Counted from the first letter of the stretch, positions 17,211 through 28,761 are shown. The stretch: 58,449 bases of DNA from Mycobacterium gordonae (GCF_001417955.2 NZ_LKTM01000246.1:1-58449); one strand, 5' to 3'. The notes: a model not told the origin generated them from the sequence alone. A program made the numbers and translations.

Positions 17211-18791
17211 ATGGACATTCAGCGCGACTATGTAGTGATCGGCACCGGCTCCGCCGGTGCCGTCGTGATCAATCGGCTCACCGCCGACCCGGGAACCGAG
17301 GTGGTGGCGCTCGAGGCCGGCCCAGGCGACACCAACCGGTTCATCGGAATCCCCGCAGCCTTCTCCAAACTCTTCCGCACCGAGGTCGATTGGGATTACC
17401 TCACCGAACCCCAGCCCGAACTCGATAATCGCCAAATCTATTGGCCCCGAGGCAAAGTCCTCGGTGGCTGCTCCTCGATGAACGCGATGATGTGGGTTCG
17501 CGGTTTCGGCGCGGACTACGACGAATGGGCCAAGCGGGCCGACGAGCACTGGTCCGGCTCCGCCGCGCTGGAGTACTACCGGCGCATCGAGGACGTCACC
17601 GCCGCCTGGCACTTCGTCAGCGGTGACGACAGCGGGGTCACCGGGCCGTTGCACATCTCCCGGCAACGCAGTCCGCGACCGCTGACCGCCGCCTGGCTGG
17701 CCGCCACGCGTGAATGCGGATACCCGGTGGCCCGTCCGAATTCGACAGCGCCCGAAGGCTTTTGCGAAACCGTGGTCACGCAGCGCCGCGGCGCCCGGTT
17801 CAGCACCGCCGACGCCTACCTCAAGCCGGCCATGAGCCGAAAGAACCTCACCCTACTCACCGACGCCACGGCCACCCGAATTCTCTTCGAGGGCACCAGG
17901 GCGGTCGGCGTGGAATACCAACGCGCCGGCCACAGTCACGTCGTGCACGCCCGTCGCGAAGTGGTGCTCTGTGGCGGCGCAGTCAACAGCCCGCAGCTAC
18001 TCATGCTCTCCGGCATCGGCGACCGCGACCACCTGGCCGAACACGGCATCGAGAGCGTGGTTCACGCACCCGAAGTGGGCCAGAACCTGATCGACCACCT
18101 GGTGACGCCGGTAGGTTTCGACGTCGACGACGGCAGCCTGTTCTCCGCCGAGAAGCCGAAGCAGTTGATCAGCTACCTGCTGCGCCGGCGCGGCATGCTC
18201 ACCTCCAACGTCGGCGAGGCGTACGGATTTGTGCGCAGCGACCCCGACCTCGAGCTGCCCGACCTTGAGCTGATCTTCGCGCCGGCACCCTTCTACGACG
18301 AGGCGCTGCAACCCGCGGCCGGGCACGGCGTCGTCTTCGGGCCGATCCTGGTCGCACCCGAGAGCCGCGGGCAGATCACGCTGCGCTCCGCCGACCCATA
18401 CGACAAACCCGTCATCGACCCGCGCTACCTGTCCGATCCCAGAGATCGCGAGGCCATGATGGTGGGTCTGCGGATCTGCGCGGAACTGGCCCAGGCGCCG
18501 TCGCTGCGTGACGTCCTCGGCCCGGTGGTGCGGCCACGCAACTGCGCCGGACTCGATGACGCCACCCTCGAACAGGCGCTCAATATGTGCTCGCACACCC
18601 TGTATCACCCGATGGGCACCTGCCGGATGGGCAACGACGAGGACAGCGTGGTGGACCCGCACCTCAAGGTGCGGGGCGTCGACCACCTGCGAGTCGCCGA
18701 CGCCTCGGTGATGCCCAGCACCATTCGCGGGCACACCCACGCGCCGTCGGTGCTGATCGGGGAGAGGGCCGCGGATCTGATCCGCAGCTAA
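17211..18791 (+). CDS. GMC-family FAD-dependent oxidoreductase (Rv1279-like)
   Basis: 526 residues, the usual GMC length. FAD Rossmann motif VVIGTGSAGAVVINRL at the N terminus, GMC signature 1 around PRGKVLGGCSSMNAMMWVRG, and C-terminal HTLYHPMGTCRMG with the active-site His, then GHTHAPSV. Homologous to choline and alcohol dehydrogenases; the alcohol oxidised is unknown. A TACACT box at 17172 may be the -10 element, and agggatgg precedes the ATG. Confidence 0.9.
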   Translation: MDIQRDYVVIGTGSAGAVVINRLTADPGTEVVALEAGPGDTNRFIGIPAAFSKLFRTEVDWDYLTEPQPELDNRQIYWPRGKVLGGCSSMNAMMWVRGFGADYDEWAKRADEHWSGSAALEYYRRIEDVTAAWHFVSGDDSGVTGPLHISRQRSPRPLTAAWLAATRECGYPVARPNSTAPEGFCETVVTQRRGARFSTADAYLKPAMSRKNLTLLTDATATRILFEGTRAVGVEYQRAGHSHVVHARREVVLCGGAVNSPQLLMLSGIGDRDHLAEHGIESVVHAPEVGQNLIDHLVTPVGFDVDDGSLFSAEKPKQLISYLLRRRGMLTSNVGEAYGFVRSDPDLELPDLELIFAPAPFYDEALQPAAGHGVVFGPILVAPESRGQITLRSADPYDKPVIDPRYLSDPRDREAMMVGLRICAELAQAPSLRDVLGPVVRPRNCAGLDDATLEQALNMCSHTLYHPMGTCRMGNDEDSVVDPHLKVRGVDHLRVADASVMPSTIRGHTHAPSVLIGERAADLIRS

Positions 18792-18860
18792 CCCACAGCC
18801 AACCGACGTGCCGGGCACCGTCGATCTGTGCAGAATGGCACGCATGACGGGCTGCCTCCG

Positions 18861-20102
18861 ATGACCATGAACGCCAAACGGCGCCGGGTGCACGACAAGC
18901 TGGCGAAGTTGCCGGGGGTGCGGCCGGTACGGCGGCCGGTGTCGCCGGGAAGCGACGAGGAATTCGACCTTTTCTACGTCCGCACCGGCCACAAGTCGGC
19001 GCACCCGCTGGTGGTCATCCCGGGTGGCCCCGGCGTGGCGTCCCTGCGCTTGTATCAAGGGTTCCGCCGCCGCGCCGCCGCGGCCGGCCTCGACGTCATC
19101 ATGATCGAGCACCGCGGGCTGGGCATGTCCCGCCACGACGACTCGGGCGCTGATCTGCCCCCTGAGGCGCTGACCGTCGAGCAGGTCGTCGACGACGTGG
19201 CCGCCGTCCTGGACGACGCGCACGTGGACTCGGCGGTCATCTACGGCTCCTCCTACGGCAGCTACATCGCCGCTGGAGTGGGCGTCCGCCACCCGCAACG
19301 GGTGCACGCGATGATCCTGGATTCACCGGTGCTGTCCGCCCACGACATCGTGGCGGTGCGCGACGCGATCCGCGGCGTGCTGCTGACCGGCGACAGCCCC
19401 GACACCGAGCAGCTGGCACCCAAGGTCCGGCGCCTGGTCGACGCCGGGGTGATGACCCCGTCGGCGGGACAGGTCGCGGCGACGGTGTACGGCTACGGCG
19501 GGGCATCGATGCTCAACCACCAGCTCGACCTGTTGCTCACCGGCCGCCGGATGCTGTGGCGCGCACTGGTGCGCTTCACCACGATGGGTGTCAGTCAGAA
19601 GGTGCCCTACCGCTACGAATCCGACCTGGTGAGCCGCATCGCGTTCCGCGAACTCGACTATGCCGCCGAGCCGGACGGGCTGCCGCTCGACCCCGCCGTG
19701 GCGGTACGCGAAACCCTGGTCCAGACAGCCGATTTCGAAGCCGAACCGTACGACCTGATCGCAGAGTTGCCGAAATTCAGCTGGCCGACCGTGGTCATCG
19801 CCGGCGGGCGTGACCTGGTCACGCCGCTGGCAGTGGCCGAACGTGCGATGTCGCTGCTGCCCAATGCGCAGCTGCTGCGCTTGCCCACCATGGCGCACAG
19901 TGCACTGGACTTCCGGGAGCCCGCAGCCCTGGACATCGCCCGCGCGGTGTGTCGCGGCGAATTCGACGGGCTGGCCGGACGCGCTCAGGAGCTGGACGCC
20001 CTGCCGGCGCGGCTGCCGATGCGCGTGCTGTGGAAGGCGATCGACGTGGCGGCCACCGTGGAGGCGGCCGTACCGCCCCTGCTGCACCGGGTCAGCGCAT
20101 GA
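18861..20102 (+). CDS. Alpha/beta hydrolase, proline iminopeptidase-like (peptidase S33)
   Basis: About 413 residues from the ATG at 18861; an in-frame GTG at 18828 is possible, and neither has a clear Shine-Dalgarno site. Oxyanion motif VIPGGPGVAS, nucleophile elbow YGSSYGSY, acid near GGRDLVTP and His in MAHSALD. The GGPG plus large cap region is typical of S33 aminopeptidases and related hydrolases. It has no counterpart between Rv1279 and Rv1280c in M. tuberculosis. Its 3' end overlaps the convergent oppA end by 11 bp, next to a peptide importer, but direct cooperation is inference. Confidence 0.82.
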   Translation: MTMNAKRRRVHDKLAKLPGVRPVRRPVSPGSDEEFDLFYVRTGHKSAHPLVVIPGGPGVASLRLYQGFRRRAAAAGLDVIMIEHRGLGMSRHDDSGADLPPEALTVEQVVDDVAAVLDDAHVDSAVIYGSSYGSYIAAGVGVRHPQRVHAMILDSPVLSAHDIVAVRDAIRGVLLTGDSPDTEQLAPKVRRLVDAGVMTPSAGQVAATVYGYGGASMLNHQLDLLLTGRRMLWRALVRFTTMGVSQKVPYRYESDLVSRIAFRELDYAAEPDGLPLDPAVAVRETLVQTADFEAEPYDLIAELPKFSWPTVVIAGGRDLVTPLAVAERAMSLLPNAQLLRLPTMAHSALDFREPAALDIARAVCRGEFDGLAGRAQELDALPARLPMRVLWKAIDVAATVEAAVPPLLHRVSA

Positions 20103-21750
20103 ACCCGATCGCGGTGTAGTCCAGGTCGGCCAACCCTCTCGCGCCGAAATTCGCCAGCTTGCTGCGCACCGCCACGGGACCGGGGGACTGGATCAGTGGC
20201 AGGCTGAACCCCTCGGCCCAGATGAGCCGGTCGACGTCGTTGGCCAGGGCCCGGGCCTTGCCGGGGTCGAGCTCGCCCAGCGTTCGTTCGATCGCGTCGT
20301 CGATCTCCGGACTGCCGATCTTGCCGAAGTTGCTGTCTCCGTTGGACGCATAGATCTGGGTGAGGCCGGACAGCGGGAACGCGTCGCCCACCCAGCCGAA
20401 CAACGCGATGTCGAACGCCCCGACGTTGACGTAATCCCGGAAAAAGCCGCTGCCGGAACGCGATTGCAGATCGAGCTTGACACCGATCTCGGCGAGGCTG
20501 TGCTGAGCGATCTGGGTGACCGCTTTGGTGCTCTGCGCGTCGTAGAACAGCATCCGCACCACCAGCTGCCGGCCGTCTTTCTCGCGGAAACCGTTCTCGG
20601 AGTTGAGTTTCCAACCCATGGCATCGAGTTCGCGGCGGGCCCGCTCCGGGTCATACGGGATGCTGTTGTCCTGGTAGCCTTCCTGCCCGGCTACGAAGAT
20701 GTGGTTGTTCAGCGGCGCCGGGTCGCCGGTGAGACCGTGCAGCGCAACGTCGGCGATGGTGCGCCGGTCGATTCCTTCGCTGACCGCCAACCGCAGAGAA
20801 CGGTCGGACAGGATCGACCCGTTCGCGCCGTTCATCGTGAAGTGCGTCCACACCGGCGCCGGCGCTTGCCGGATCGAGATGCCCTTGGTGCGTTCGGCGA
20901 TGATGAGCTGGTCGAGCGAAGCCACCCCGGTGGCGTCGATGGTGTTGTTCTGCAGGGCCGGCAACCGCGCCGGGTCGTCGAGGACCAGGTAGGTGATGGA
21001 GTCCAGGCGCGGCGTGGTGCCCCACCATCTGGGGTTGCGGGTCAACACGATTCGCTGTTTGGCGCGATCCAGCGTGCTCATGATGAACGGCCCGGCGGTC
21101 AGGCCCGGTGCATCCAGCCAGCCCTTGTTGAACGCCTCCGGCGTGGCGGTCAGACTTTCGGGCAGCAGCATGCCGTTGCCGGCGAACATCCCGCGCCACT
21201 CCGCGTAGGGCTTGGCGAAGGTCATGATCGCCTGACGGTCGTCGACCCCCCGGGTCACCGAGGCGACGCGGTCGGCGCCGTTGGTGGTGGCGATCTCAAA
21301 CGCGCTGTCGGCGCCCGTGGTGGCATGGATCTGACTGGCGATGTCGCGCCAGGTGATCGGGCTGCCGTCGGACCAGACCGCCTTCGGGTTGATCGTGTAG
21401 GTGATGACTTGCGGGTTGGTGCCGGTGAGCTCGACGCTGGTGAAGTAGTTGGTGTTGACGGTCGCCGAGCCGTCGGCCCCGATGGTGAAGGCACTGGGCA
21501 GGGTGGCCTTCATCATCCCGGCGATCTCCGAGGAGTTTCCGTCGATGTGCAGGATGTTGAAGTTGGGCGGGAAGTCGATCAGCGCCAGCCGCAGGTCGCC
21601 GCCCTCCCGCAGGGTCTGCGGGTTCTGTGGGTTGATATCGCTCGCGGAGCCGACGGACCCGCGGCCGGCGGGTGTCAGTTGACTGCCGGTCGAGCATCCC
21701 GACAGCACCAACGCGGCGGCAAGCAAGGCCGCGCCGACCCGGCTACGCAT
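20092..21750 (-). CDS. oppA: Oligopeptide ABC transporter substrate-binding lipoprotein OppA
   Basis: 552 residues with lipobox VLSGCST (Cys about 19). SBP family 5 features: the long two-lobed domain with [40 protein letters not shown] and [11 protein letters not shown]. It captures peptides outside the membrane for OppBCD. Last gene of oppBCDA, overlapping oppD by eight bases. M. tuberculosis Opp (Rv1280c-Rv1283c) takes up glutathione and peptides. Slightly shorter than the M. tuberculosis protein. Confidence 0.93.
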   Translation of the reverse strand: MRSRVGAALLAAALVLSGCSTGSQLTPAGRGSVGSASDINPQNPQTLREGGDLRLALIDFPPNFNILHIDGNSSEIAGMMKATLPSAFTIGADGSATVNTNYFTSVELTGTNPQVITYTINPKAVWSDGSPITWRDIASQIHATTGADSAFEIATTNGADRVASVTRGVDDRQAIMTFAKPYAEWRGMFAGNGMLLPESLTATPEAFNKGWLDAPGLTAGPFIMSTLDRAKQRIVLTRNPRWWGTTPRLDSITYLVLDDPARLPALQNNTIDATGVASLDQLIIAERTKGISIRQAPAPVWTHFTMNGANGSILSDRSLRLAVSEGIDRRTIADVALHGLTGDPAPLNNHIFVAGQEGYQDNSIPYDPERARRELDAMGWKLNSENGFREKDGRQLVVRMLFYDAQSTKAVTQIAQHSLAEIGVKLDLQSRSGSGFFRDYVNVGAFDIALFGWVGDAFPLSGLTQIYASNGDSNFGKIGSPEIDDAIERTLGELDPGKARALANDVDRLIWAEGFSLPLIQSPGPVAVRSKLANFGARGLADLDYTAIGFMR

Positions 21751-23578
21751 GGCCAGGCTCCGGTTGCGGCACCGCGCTTAGCAGCCGGCGCGTGTATTCG
21801 TGTTGCGGATCGCCGAACACCTGCTCGCTGTCGCCCTGCTCCACCACGGCGCCGCGAAACATCACCACCACCTCGTGAGCCAGGTGCTTCACCACTGAAA
21901 GATCATGGGAGACGAATAGATACGACAGGCTGAACTCATCCTGCAGGTCGAGTAGCAGGTTGATGATGCCGGCCTGGATGGAGACGTCCAGGGCCGACAC
22001 GGGTTCGTCGAGCGCGAGGATCTTGGGCTGCAACGCCAGCGCCCGCGCGATGCCGATGCGCTGTTTCTGTCCGCCGGAGAACTCGGCGGGGTAGCGGTTG
22101 GCGTCGGCGCGGCGCAGGCCCACGATGCCGAGCAGCTCGGCTACCCGGGCGTTGCTGTCGTTCTTGCTGAACCCGTTGGCCAGCAACGGTTCCGCCAGCA
22201 GCTCGGAGACGGGCAGCCGCGGATCCAGGGACGCCACCGGATCCTGGAACACCGCCTGGATGTTCCGGCGCAGCGATCGGCGGCTGCCGGTGCGGAGCGT
22301 GGTGACGTCGGTGCCGAGCACCTCGATCGAGCCCGACTGTGGTGCCGTCAGTTCCAGGATCTGGTTCAACGTCGTCGACTTGCCCGAACCGGACTCCCCG
22401 ACGATGCCGACCGTACGGCCCTGGTGCAGTTCGAAGCTGACGCCGTCGACCGCCCTGACCTCCCCGACGGTGCGGCGCAGCACCACGCCCTTGGTCAGGG
22501 GATAGGTCTTGACCAGATCCCGCACCCGCACCACGACGGTCGAGTCCTCGGGCGCGGCGGCCACCTGTTCGGTGTCGACCTGGTAGATTTCGGCGGCGCT
22601 GCGCCCGGCGGCCTTCTCGGTGCGGATACAGGCCGCCCGATGCTGCGGTCCCACCTCAATCAATTCCGGTTCGGCGGAACGGCATTCGTCGATGGCCAGC
22701 GGGCAGCGCGGGGCGAACGGGCAGCCCGGCTCCAGCCCCGCCAGCGACGGGGGAGCGCCCGGTATGGGCACGAGCCGTGTACCCTGCGGCGCATCCAGTC
22801 GGGGCACCGAGCCCAATAGTCCAATGGTGTAGGGCATTTGGCGGTCACGATAAAGATCGCTCACCCCGGCCGCCTCGACCACCCGGCCGGCGTACATCAC
22901 CAGGGCCCGGTCGGCGAACTCGGCGACCACACCGAGGTCGTGGGTGATGATCAGAACTCCGGCGCCGGTGACGTCGCGGGCCTTCTTGAGCACCTCGAGG
23001 ATCTGGGCCTGCACCGTCACGTCCAGCGCGGTGGTCGGTTCGTCGCAGATCAGCAGGTCCGGGTCATTGGCGATCGCCATCGCTATCACCACGCGTTGCC
23101 GTTCCCCGCCGGACAGCTCGTGCGGAAAAGCGCGCGCCCGCTGGGAAGGCTGTGAGATCCCCACCAATTCAAGCAGTTCCACCGCGCGCTCGCGGGCCGC
23201 CTTCTTGCCGACCGCCCCCTGATGCACGCGCAAAGCCTCGGCGATCTGATCGCCGACCGTGTAGACCGGGGTCAGCGCGGACATGGGGTCCTGGAACACC
23301 ATCCCGATCGACTTGCCCCGAAACCGCGACATGCCGTCGTCGCCGAGCCCCAGCAGTTCGGTGCCCTGCAGTCGCACCGACCCGCTCACCGTGGCGTACT
23401 CCGGCAGCAGGCCCATCACCGCCATCGCGGCCGCGGACTTGCCCGACCCCGACTCGCCCACCATCGCCACCACTTCGCCGGGGTCGACGTGATAGCTGAT
23501 GCCGCGGACCGCGGTGACCGGCACGCCGTCGGTGGGGAAGGTGACGGCGAGGTCGGTCACTTCCAGCAACGAGCTCAT
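21743..23578 (-). CDS. oppD: Oligopeptide ABC transporter, fused double ATPase OppD
   Basis: 611 residues containing two complete ATPase domains, the OppD-OppF fusion found in mycobacteria. Domain 1: Walker [13 protein letters not shown], signature LSGGERQRV, Walker [13 protein letters not shown]. An OppD-type Cys/Pro region ([15 protein letters not shown]) that may bind an Fe-S cluster follows at about 280. Domain 2: [39 protein letters not shown]. Both sites look catalytically intact. Overlaps oppC by four bases. Confidence 0.94.
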   Translation of the reverse strand: MSSLLEVTDLAVTFPTDGVPVTAVRGISYHVDPGEVVAMVGESGSGKSAAAMAVMGLLPEYATVSGSVRLQGTELLGLGDDGMSRFRGKSIGMVFQDPMSALTPVYTVGDQIAEALRVHQGAVGKKAARERAVELLELVGISQPSQRARAFPHELSGGERQRVVIAMAIANDPDLLICDEPTTALDVTVQAQILEVLKKARDVTGAGVLIITHDLGVVAEFADRALVMYAGRVVEAAGVSDLYRDRQMPYTIGLLGSVPRLDAPQGTRLVPIPGAPPSLAGLEPGCPFAPRCPLAIDECRSAEPELIEVGPQHRAACIRTEKAAGRSAAEIYQVDTEQVAAAPEDSTVVVRVRDLVKTYPLTKGVVLRRTVGEVRAVDGVSFELHQGRTVGIVGESGSGKSTTLNQILELTAPQSGSIEVLGTDVTTLRTGSRRSLRRNIQAVFQDPVASLDPRLPVSELLAEPLLANGFSKNDSNARVAELLGIVGLRRADANRYPAEFSGGQKQRIGIARALALQPKILALDEPVSALDVSIQAGIINLLLDLQDEFSLSYLFVSHDLSVVKHLAHEVVVMFRGAVVEQGDSEQVFGDPQHEYTRRLLSAVPQPEPGHA

Positions 23579-24474
23579 TCGGCACCCCGCCGCAACGTGC
23601 GTGCTCCGGGATCCAGCGCGTCACGCAGGCCGTCGCCGGTCAGGTTGGCGCACAACACGATCAGCACCAGCACCCCGGCCGGGACCAGGAAGACCCAGGG
23701 GAAGGTGGTGGCGGCCTGGGTACCGTCGGCGATCAGGGTGCCCAGCGACACGTCGGGGGGCTGGACGCCGAAACCGAGGAAGCTCAAACCGGTTTCGGCC
23801 AAGATGGCGAACCCCACATTCAGCGTGGCGTCGATGATGAGGATGGACGCCACGTTGGGCAGCACATGGCCGACGATGATCCGCCGGCTGGACACACCCA
23901 TGTAGCGCGCGGCGCGGATGAAGTCGTGCTCACGCAGGCTCATTGTCAGGCCTCGCACCATCCGGGAGCTGATCATCCAGCTGAAGGCGGCCAGCAGCAG
24001 CACCAGCGACATGATGTTGGCCGAATTCCTGGTTCGCGGGGAAACGATGGCGATCAGAATGAAGCTCGGCACCACCAGCATCAGGTCGACCACGAACATG
24101 AGCAGCCCGTCGCGCCAGTCTTTGAAGTACCCCGCGATCGATCCGACGGTGGCCGCGATTCCGGTGGACATCACCGCGACACAGAGGCCGATCAACATCG
24201 ACTTCTGCATGCCGCGCAGCGTCTGAGCCAGCATGTCCTGGCCAATTGCGTTGGTGCCCAGCCAGTGCCGGCCATTGGGCGGCTGCAGCAGCGCACCGAA
24301 ATCGAGGTCGCGGTAGGAGTAGGGCAACAGCGGGGGCAGCGCATAACACCCGATGAACAACAGCACCAGCAGCGCCAGGGCCACCACCGCCGAGCGGTTG
24401 CGCAGGAACCGGCGCAGCACCAGGGTGCGGCGTGAGGTGAATTCGGTTGTGTCCGTGAGCTCGGCCGCGGTCAT
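23575..24474 (-). CDS. oppC: Oligopeptide ABC transporter permease OppC
   Basis: 299 residues starting at the ATG at 24474, which overlaps the oppB stop as ATGA; reading further upstream in this frame only shadows oppB. N-terminal helix after [19 protein letters not shown], an OppC-type periplasmic loop ([15 protein letters not shown]), and the EAA-like coupling loop [26 protein letters not shown]. Five to six membrane helices. Confidence 0.93.
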   Translation of the reverse strand: MTAAELTDTTEFTSRRTLVLRRFLRNRSAVVALALLVLLFIGCYALPPLLPYSYRDLDFGALLQPPNGRHWLGTNAIGQDMLAQTLRGMQKSMLIGLCVAVMSTGIAATVGSIAGYFKDWRDGLLMFVVDLMLVVPSFILIAIVSPRTRNSANIMSLVLLLAAFSWMISSRMVRGLTMSLREHDFIRAARYMGVSSRRIIVGHVLPNVASILIIDATLNVGFAILAETGLSFLGFGVQPPDVSLGTLIADGTQAATTFPWVFLVPAGVLVLIVLCANLTGDGLRDALDPGARTLRRGAE

Positions 24475-25448
24475 GACACACGCACCCGCGGGTCCAGTGC
24501 CGCATAGAGGATGTCGGACAGCAGCCCGGCCAGCAGCGTGACGGCGGCGGAGAACAGCGTGATCGCCGCGATGATGTTGGTGTCCTGGGTGGCGATGCCG
24601 CGGATCGTCCATTCACCCATGCCGTGCCAGCCGAAGATCTTCTCGACGAACACCGCGCCTCCGACGAGCCCGGCCACGCTGTAGGCGAACAGCGTCGCCA
24701 TCGGGATCAGCGCGGTGCGCAGGCCGTGTTTGACCAGTGCGCGCCGGCGGGTCAGCCCTTTGGCGCGGGCGGTGCGGATGAAGTCCTGACCGAGGACATC
24801 GAGCATCGCGTTGCGCTGGTAGCGGCTGTAGCCGGCCGCGGCGCCCAGCGTCAGGGTGAGGGTGGGCAGGATCAAATGCTTCAACCGGTCACCGACCGCG
24901 GCCCAGCTGCCCTCGATGACGCCCGGTGACGTCTCGCCGGTGTAGTCGAAGAGCTGAAAGCCCAGCGCCCAATTCGTCCGCAGCGCACCCATGATCAAGA
25001 GGTTCGCGATGACGAAGGTCGGCGTGCTCAGGATGAGCAACGCGGTGATGGTGACGACGCGGTCGCTGAGCCGGTACTGGCGGATCGCGCCCCACGCCCC
25101 CAGCGTCACGCCCAGCAGAGTGCCCAGCACGGATCCGACCACCAGCAACCGCAGAGTCACTCCGATGCGGCGGCCCAACTCGACTCCGACCGGCTGGCCG
25201 GTGACCGTCTTGCCGAAATCGCCCTGCACGGCGTGCGAAACCCAGTTCACGTACCGGATCGGAATGGGCCGGTCCAGGCCGAGGTCGTGCGCCTTGGCGT
25301 CGATCACCGACTTCGGGGGGCGCGGACTGCGCTGCATCAGGCTCTCCAGCGGCGAGAAAGCCACCGAGGTGAGACAGAAGGTCAGAAATGACGCCAGCGC
25401 CAGCAGCACGAAGTACTTCGCCAGCCGGCGCAGCAGAAAACGCGTCAC
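24471..25448 (-). CDS. oppB: Oligopeptide ABC transporter permease OppB
   Basis: 325 residues starting MTRFLLRRLAKYFVLLALASF, the standard OppB/DppB N terminus. PIRYVNWVSHAVQGDFG in the first periplasmic loop and the EAA loop DFIRTARAKGLTRRRALVKHGLRTAL are characteristic. First gene of the operon; the promoter should lie in 25449-25603, shared with divergent canA. Confidence 0.93.
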   Translation of the reverse strand: MTRFLLRRLAKYFVLLALASFLTFCLTSVAFSPLESLMQRSPRPPKSVIDAKAHDLGLDRPIPIRYVNWVSHAVQGDFGKTVTGQPVGVELGRRIGVTLRLLVVGSVLGTLLGVTLGAWGAIRQYRLSDRVVTITALLILSTPTFVIANLLIMGALRTNWALGFQLFDYTGETSPGVIEGSWAAVGDRLKHLILPTLTLTLGAAAGYSRYQRNAMLDVLGQDFIRTARAKGLTRRRALVKHGLRTALIPMATLFAYSVAGLVGGAVFVEKIFGWHGMGEWTIRGIATQDTNIIAAITLFSAAVTLLAGLLSDILYAALDPRVRVS

Positions 25449-25603
25449 GCCCTACCACCCTGCCGCATTGGGACAGGGTAACGATCCGGCGCCCACTATT
25501 CAGATCCGGCTGATCCGCACGGGTGTAATCCGGTCGCCCGATTGTTAAAATCCGCGGCGACCCGCTGGCAAATGCTATTCCGCGATACCCGAGGGAGACT
25601 TGC

Positions 25604-26095
25604 GTGACGGTTACCGACGACTACCTGGCCAACAACGCCAACTACGCGAGCTCCTTTCACGGGCCGCTGCCGCTGCCGCCGAGCAAGCACGTCGCGGTGT
25701 TGGCGTGCATGGACGCCCGCCTCGACGTCTACCGCGCGCTCGGGATCAACGAGGGGGAGTCGCACGTCATCCGCAACGCCGGCGGCGTGGCCACCGATGA
25801 CGCCATCAGGTCCTTGGCGATCTCCCAGCGACTGCTGGGGACCAAGGAGATCATCCTCATCCACCACACCGACTGCGGCATGCTGACTTTCAACGACGAC
25901 GAGTTCAAGCGCAGCATCCAGGAGGAGACCGGCGTGAAGCCGCCGTGGGCGGCCGAGGCATTCCCCGACATCGCCGAGGACGTCCGCCAGTCATTGCGCC
26001 GGATCGAGAACAGTCCGTTCGTCACCAAGCATGAGTCGTTGCGCGGGTTCATCTTCGACGTCGCGACCGGCAAGCTCGAAGAGGTCACCCTCTAG
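25604..26095 (+). CDS. canA: Beta-class carbonic anhydrase CanA
   Basis: 163 residues from a GTG preceded by gagggaga. Interconverts CO2 and bicarbonate. Zinc ligands are visible: Cys in LACMDARLD with the Asp-Arg dyad, then His and Cys in HHTDCGM. VIRNAGG is the conserved following loop. It matches M. tuberculosis Rv1284, a small beta-CA essential for normal growth. It is divergent from oppB and is followed immediately by a long palindrome. Confidence 0.93.
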   Translation: MTVTDDYLANNANYASSFHGPLPLPPSKHVAVLACMDARLDVYRALGINEGESHVIRNAGGVATDDAIRSLAISQRLLGTKEIILIHHTDCGMLTFNDDEFKRSIQEETGVKPPWAAEAFPDIAEDVRQSLRRIENSPFVTKHESLRGFIFDVATGKLEEVTL

Positions 26096-26157
26096 CGCGA
26101 GCAGACGCGAAATCGCCCATTTCGTGCCGAAATGAGGCGATTTCGCGTCTGCTCGCG
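26096..26157. terminator. Long palindrome, probable bidirectional terminator / repeat element copy 1
   Basis: Perfect 22-bp arms (26096-26117 and 26136-26157), and the 18-nt centre is itself an inverted repeat (catttcg/cgaaatg), so about 60 bp form one hairpin. It starts at the base after the canA stop and lies 31 bp from the convergent gene's stop, which suits a bidirectional terminator. The outer arm gcgagcagacgcgaa is shared with the element at 28762. Confidence 0.85.
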
Positions 26158-26188
26158 GGGACACCGGCGCGGCCCTGCACGGCAAAGG

Positions 26189-27199
26189 TCACCCGTCTTC
26201 GTGCGCGGCCTGGAAGTCCTCCACATGCTGGGCGACTTCGACGACGTCTTCGAAGCGCGCGACGTGGAACAGGGCATCGCCCTGATGGACGATCGGCAGC
26301 TGGCTTCGTCCGATCACCAGACCCGAATGTTCTGCGGTAACGGCGATTTCGGCATCACCGAAAGGATCGGCGATCGTGCCGATCTGTTCTCCGCGCTCCA
26401 CCCGGGCGCCGAGCGGCTTCGCGGCGCGGAACATCCCGCTTTCCGGCGCGCGCACCCACGAGCTCGAACGCGCCACGAACGGCTCGGCGCCGGCGCGGCG
26501 CCGGTGTGACGACGGGAGCATCCCGAGCTTTCGCATCACGTTGATGATGCCCTGCACCCCGGGTCCTATGGACAACTCGGCGAAGCGCAGCGCCTCACCC
26601 GCTTCGTAGAGCAGCGTCGGGATGCCCAACGCCGCGGCCGCCTCGCGCAGCGAGCCGTCGCGGACCGCGGCGTTGATCAGCACCGGCACCCCGAAGCTGC
26701 GCGCCAGCGCGAGTGTCTCGGGGTCATCGAGATTGCCGCGGATCTGCGGCAGGTTGTCGCGATGGATGGCCGCGGTGTGCAGGTCGATGCCATGGGTGCA
26801 CTTTGCGACGATCTCGGTCATGAAGCGGTCGGCGAGTTTCGCGGTCAACGACCCGCGCCCGGAGCCGGGAAATGAGCGGTTGAGGTCGCGCCGGTCCGGA
26901 AGGTACCGCGAGTGGTGGAGCACTCCGTAGACGTTCACGATCGGGATCGCGATCAGCGTCCCCCGCAACTTCGTCAGCGCAGGCCGGCGCAACAGCCGCC
27001 GGATGATCTCCACCCCGTTCAGTTCGTCGCCGTGCACCGCGGCACACACGAACAGCCGCGGGCCGTCGCGCCGGCCCCGCACCACCTGCACCGGCATCGT
27101 CAGCGGCGTGTGGGTGTAGAGCTGCGGGATCGGCAGCTCGACAGTGGCTCGGGTGCCCGGCGCGATCGCGGTGCCGCCGATCACCACGTCGGCACTCAA
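26189..27199 (-). CDS. Succinylglutamate desuccinylase/aspartoacylase-family zinc hydrolase
   Basis: 336 residues of the M14-related AstE/AspA family. Zinc-site motifs: [33 protein letters not shown] and [16 protein letters not shown], followed by [11 protein letters not shown]. The C-terminal part ([23 protein letters not shown]) is the beta-rich domain of the family. The start overlaps the RimK-like stop (ATGA), so it is coupled as the last gene of the retropepsin-RimK-hydrolase cassette. It could hydrolyse an N-acyl or amide bond made or exposed by the other two; substrate unknown. Confidence 0.85.
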   Translation of the reverse strand: MSADVVIGGTAIAPGTRATVELPIPQLYTHTPLTMPVQVVRGRRDGPRLFVCAAVHGDELNGVEIIRRLLRRPALTKLRGTLIAIPIVNVYGVLHHSRYLPDRRDLNRSFPGSGRGSLTAKLADRFMTEIVAKCTHGIDLHTAAIHRDNLPQIRGNLDDPETLALARSFGVPVLINAAVRDGSLREAAAALGIPTLLYEAGEALRFAELSIGPGVQGIINVMRKLGMLPSSHRRRAGAEPFVARSSSWVRAPESGMFRAAKPLGARVERGEQIGTIADPFGDAEIAVTAEHSGLVIGRSQLPIVHQGDALFHVARFEDVVEVAQHVEDFQAAHEDG

Positions 27200-28101
27200 C
27201 CTTTGCCCCGGGTTTTGGTCTTGCCGTGCCGGGCGTGCTTCTCGATGAACTCGATGATGAGCTTGGCGACGTCGCGCTTGGTTGCCTCTTCGATGCCTTC
27301 CAGGCCTGGCGAGGAATTGACCTCCAGCACAACCGGACCGTGATTCGACCGCAGGATGTCCACACCGGACACGTTCAGGCCCAGGCGTTGTGCGGCACGC
27401 ACCGCGGTCGAGCGTTCCTCCGGCGTGAGCCGGATCAGCGAGGCGGCACCGCCGCGGTGCAGGTTGGAGCGGAACTCACCGGGCTTCGCCTGGCGCTTCA
27501 TCGCCGCGACCACCTTGTTGCCGATCACGAAGCAGCGGAGGTCCGCGCCGTGCGCCTCCTTGATGTACTCCTGAACCAGGAAGTTCGCCTGCAGCCCCCG
27601 GAAGGCCTCGATGATGGCCTCGGCCGCCGAGCGTGTCTCGCACAGCACGGTGCCCTTGCCCTGGGTTCCCTCGAGCAGCTTCACCACAAGCGGTGCGCCG
27701 CCGACGATCTCGATCAGCTCGGAGGTCGCGTCGGTGGAGTGGGCGAAGGCCGTCACCGGCAGCCCTATGCCCGCGCGCGCGAGGATCTGCAGCGAGCGCA
27801 GCTTGTCGCGCGACCGGGTGATCGCGACCGACTCGTTCAGGCAGTAGGTGCCCATCATCTCGAACTGGCGCACCACGGCCGAGCCGTAGAACGTCACCGA
27901 CGCGCCGATGCGGGGAATGACCGCGTCGAAAGACTCCAGCTCCTCACCGCGATAGTGGACCGCCGGATCGTGCGAGGCGATGTCCATGTAGCACTTGAGG
28001 TGGTCGAGCACCACGACGTCGTGCCCGCGATGCTCGGCCGCCTCGACCAGGCGGCGGGTGGAGTAGAGCTTCGGGTTCCGGGAGAGCACAGCGATCCTCA
28101 T
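27196..28101 (-). CDS. RimK-family ATP-grasp alpha-L-glutamate ligase
   Basis: 301 residues, close to RimK length, starting [25 protein letters not shown]-grasp landmarks: [66 protein letters not shown], and metal ligands near [16 protein letters not shown]. coli RimK adds glutamates to ribosomal protein S6. Coupled by ATGA to both neighbours. Target here is unknown; S6 is one candidate but a small-molecule or peptide acceptor is also possible. Confidence 0.9.
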   Translation of the reverse strand: MRIAVLSRNPKLYSTRRLVEAAEHRGHDVVVLDHLKCYMDIASHDPAVHYRGEELESFDAVIPRIGASVTFYGSAVVRQFEMMGTYCLNESVAITRSRDKLRSLQILARAGIGLPVTAFAHSTDATSELIEIVGGAPLVVKLLEGTQGKGTVLCETRSAAEAIIEAFRGLQANFLVQEYIKEAHGADLRCFVIGNKVVAAMKRQAKPGEFRSNLHRGGAASLIRLTPEERSTAVRAAQRLGLNVSGVDILRSNHGPVVLEVNSSPGLEGIEEATKRDVAKLIIEFIEKHARHGKTKTRGKG

Positions 28102-28583
28102 CGCGGGGCTCCCGGCATCCGCAGGGCGTCCCGACGCGGTCGTCCGGACAGGTAGGAGCGGGCCGGGTCGACGTGGAAGCGTCCGCTCAGCGCGGTTCGC
28201 CCGAGGAGCATCCGGAAGCGCATCGTCTCCCGATCGGTGAGCGTCATCTCTGCCCGAAAACGCTCGCCGGAGACCTCGACCGTGGTCTCGATGACGAAGC
28301 GTTGCTCGCGGTGCCCGCCGGAATCCGCGACCACCCGCTCGTCGAGGACATCGGCGAGGCAGATCTGTTCGATGCTCACGTCGTGCTGCAGTGGGCGCAT
28401 CCCGAACCGCACCCGTCGCCGCCCGTTCTCGACCAGCGGTTCGACGAAGAACGCGTGCAGCGCGGAGGTTCGGGCACCGGTGTCCACCTTGCACTTGATG
28501 TGTTCGATCCCCAGGTCGGGAAGTGACACCCACTCCCGCCATCCGAGCAGCGTGCATTCGCCGTTATCGATGTTGCCCGCCAT
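28098..28583 (-). CDS. Retropepsin-like aspartic peptidase (RimB / COG4067 type)
   Basis: 161 residues from the ATG at 28583. Single retropepsin domain with the active-site motif [13 protein letters not shown], and the second hydrophobic strand pattern [19 protein letters not shown], typical of proteins annotated as ATP-dependent zinc proteases. In Pseudomonas a similar protein, RimB, is encoded with RimK. First gene of the cassette; its stop overlaps the RimK-like ATG, so the two are coupled. Homodimerisation would be needed to build a two-Asp site. Confidence 0.86.
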   Translation of the reverse strand: MAGNIDNGECTLLGWREWVSLPDLGIEHIKCKVDTGARTSALHAFFVEPLVENGRRRVRFGMRPLQHDVSIEQICLADVLDERVVADSGGHREQRFVIETTVEVSGERFRAEMTLTDRETMRFRMLLGRTALSGRFHVDPARSYLSGRPRRDALRMPGAPR

Positions 28584-28761
28584 GGACGTGTAGGACTCCG
28601 ACCGGAACTGTGTTGGACAGGAGCGCCGAGGGCCGCGCGATCGTCCTCGGCGCCGGCGTAGAAGCCGGAATCTATCACCCGCGCCGGCGCGAAGCGGGGT
28701 GCCCCGGCCGCTTGTCCGCAGCGCGTCCGCGCCGTCCCCGCAGCGGCCCCGCGCCCCAGCG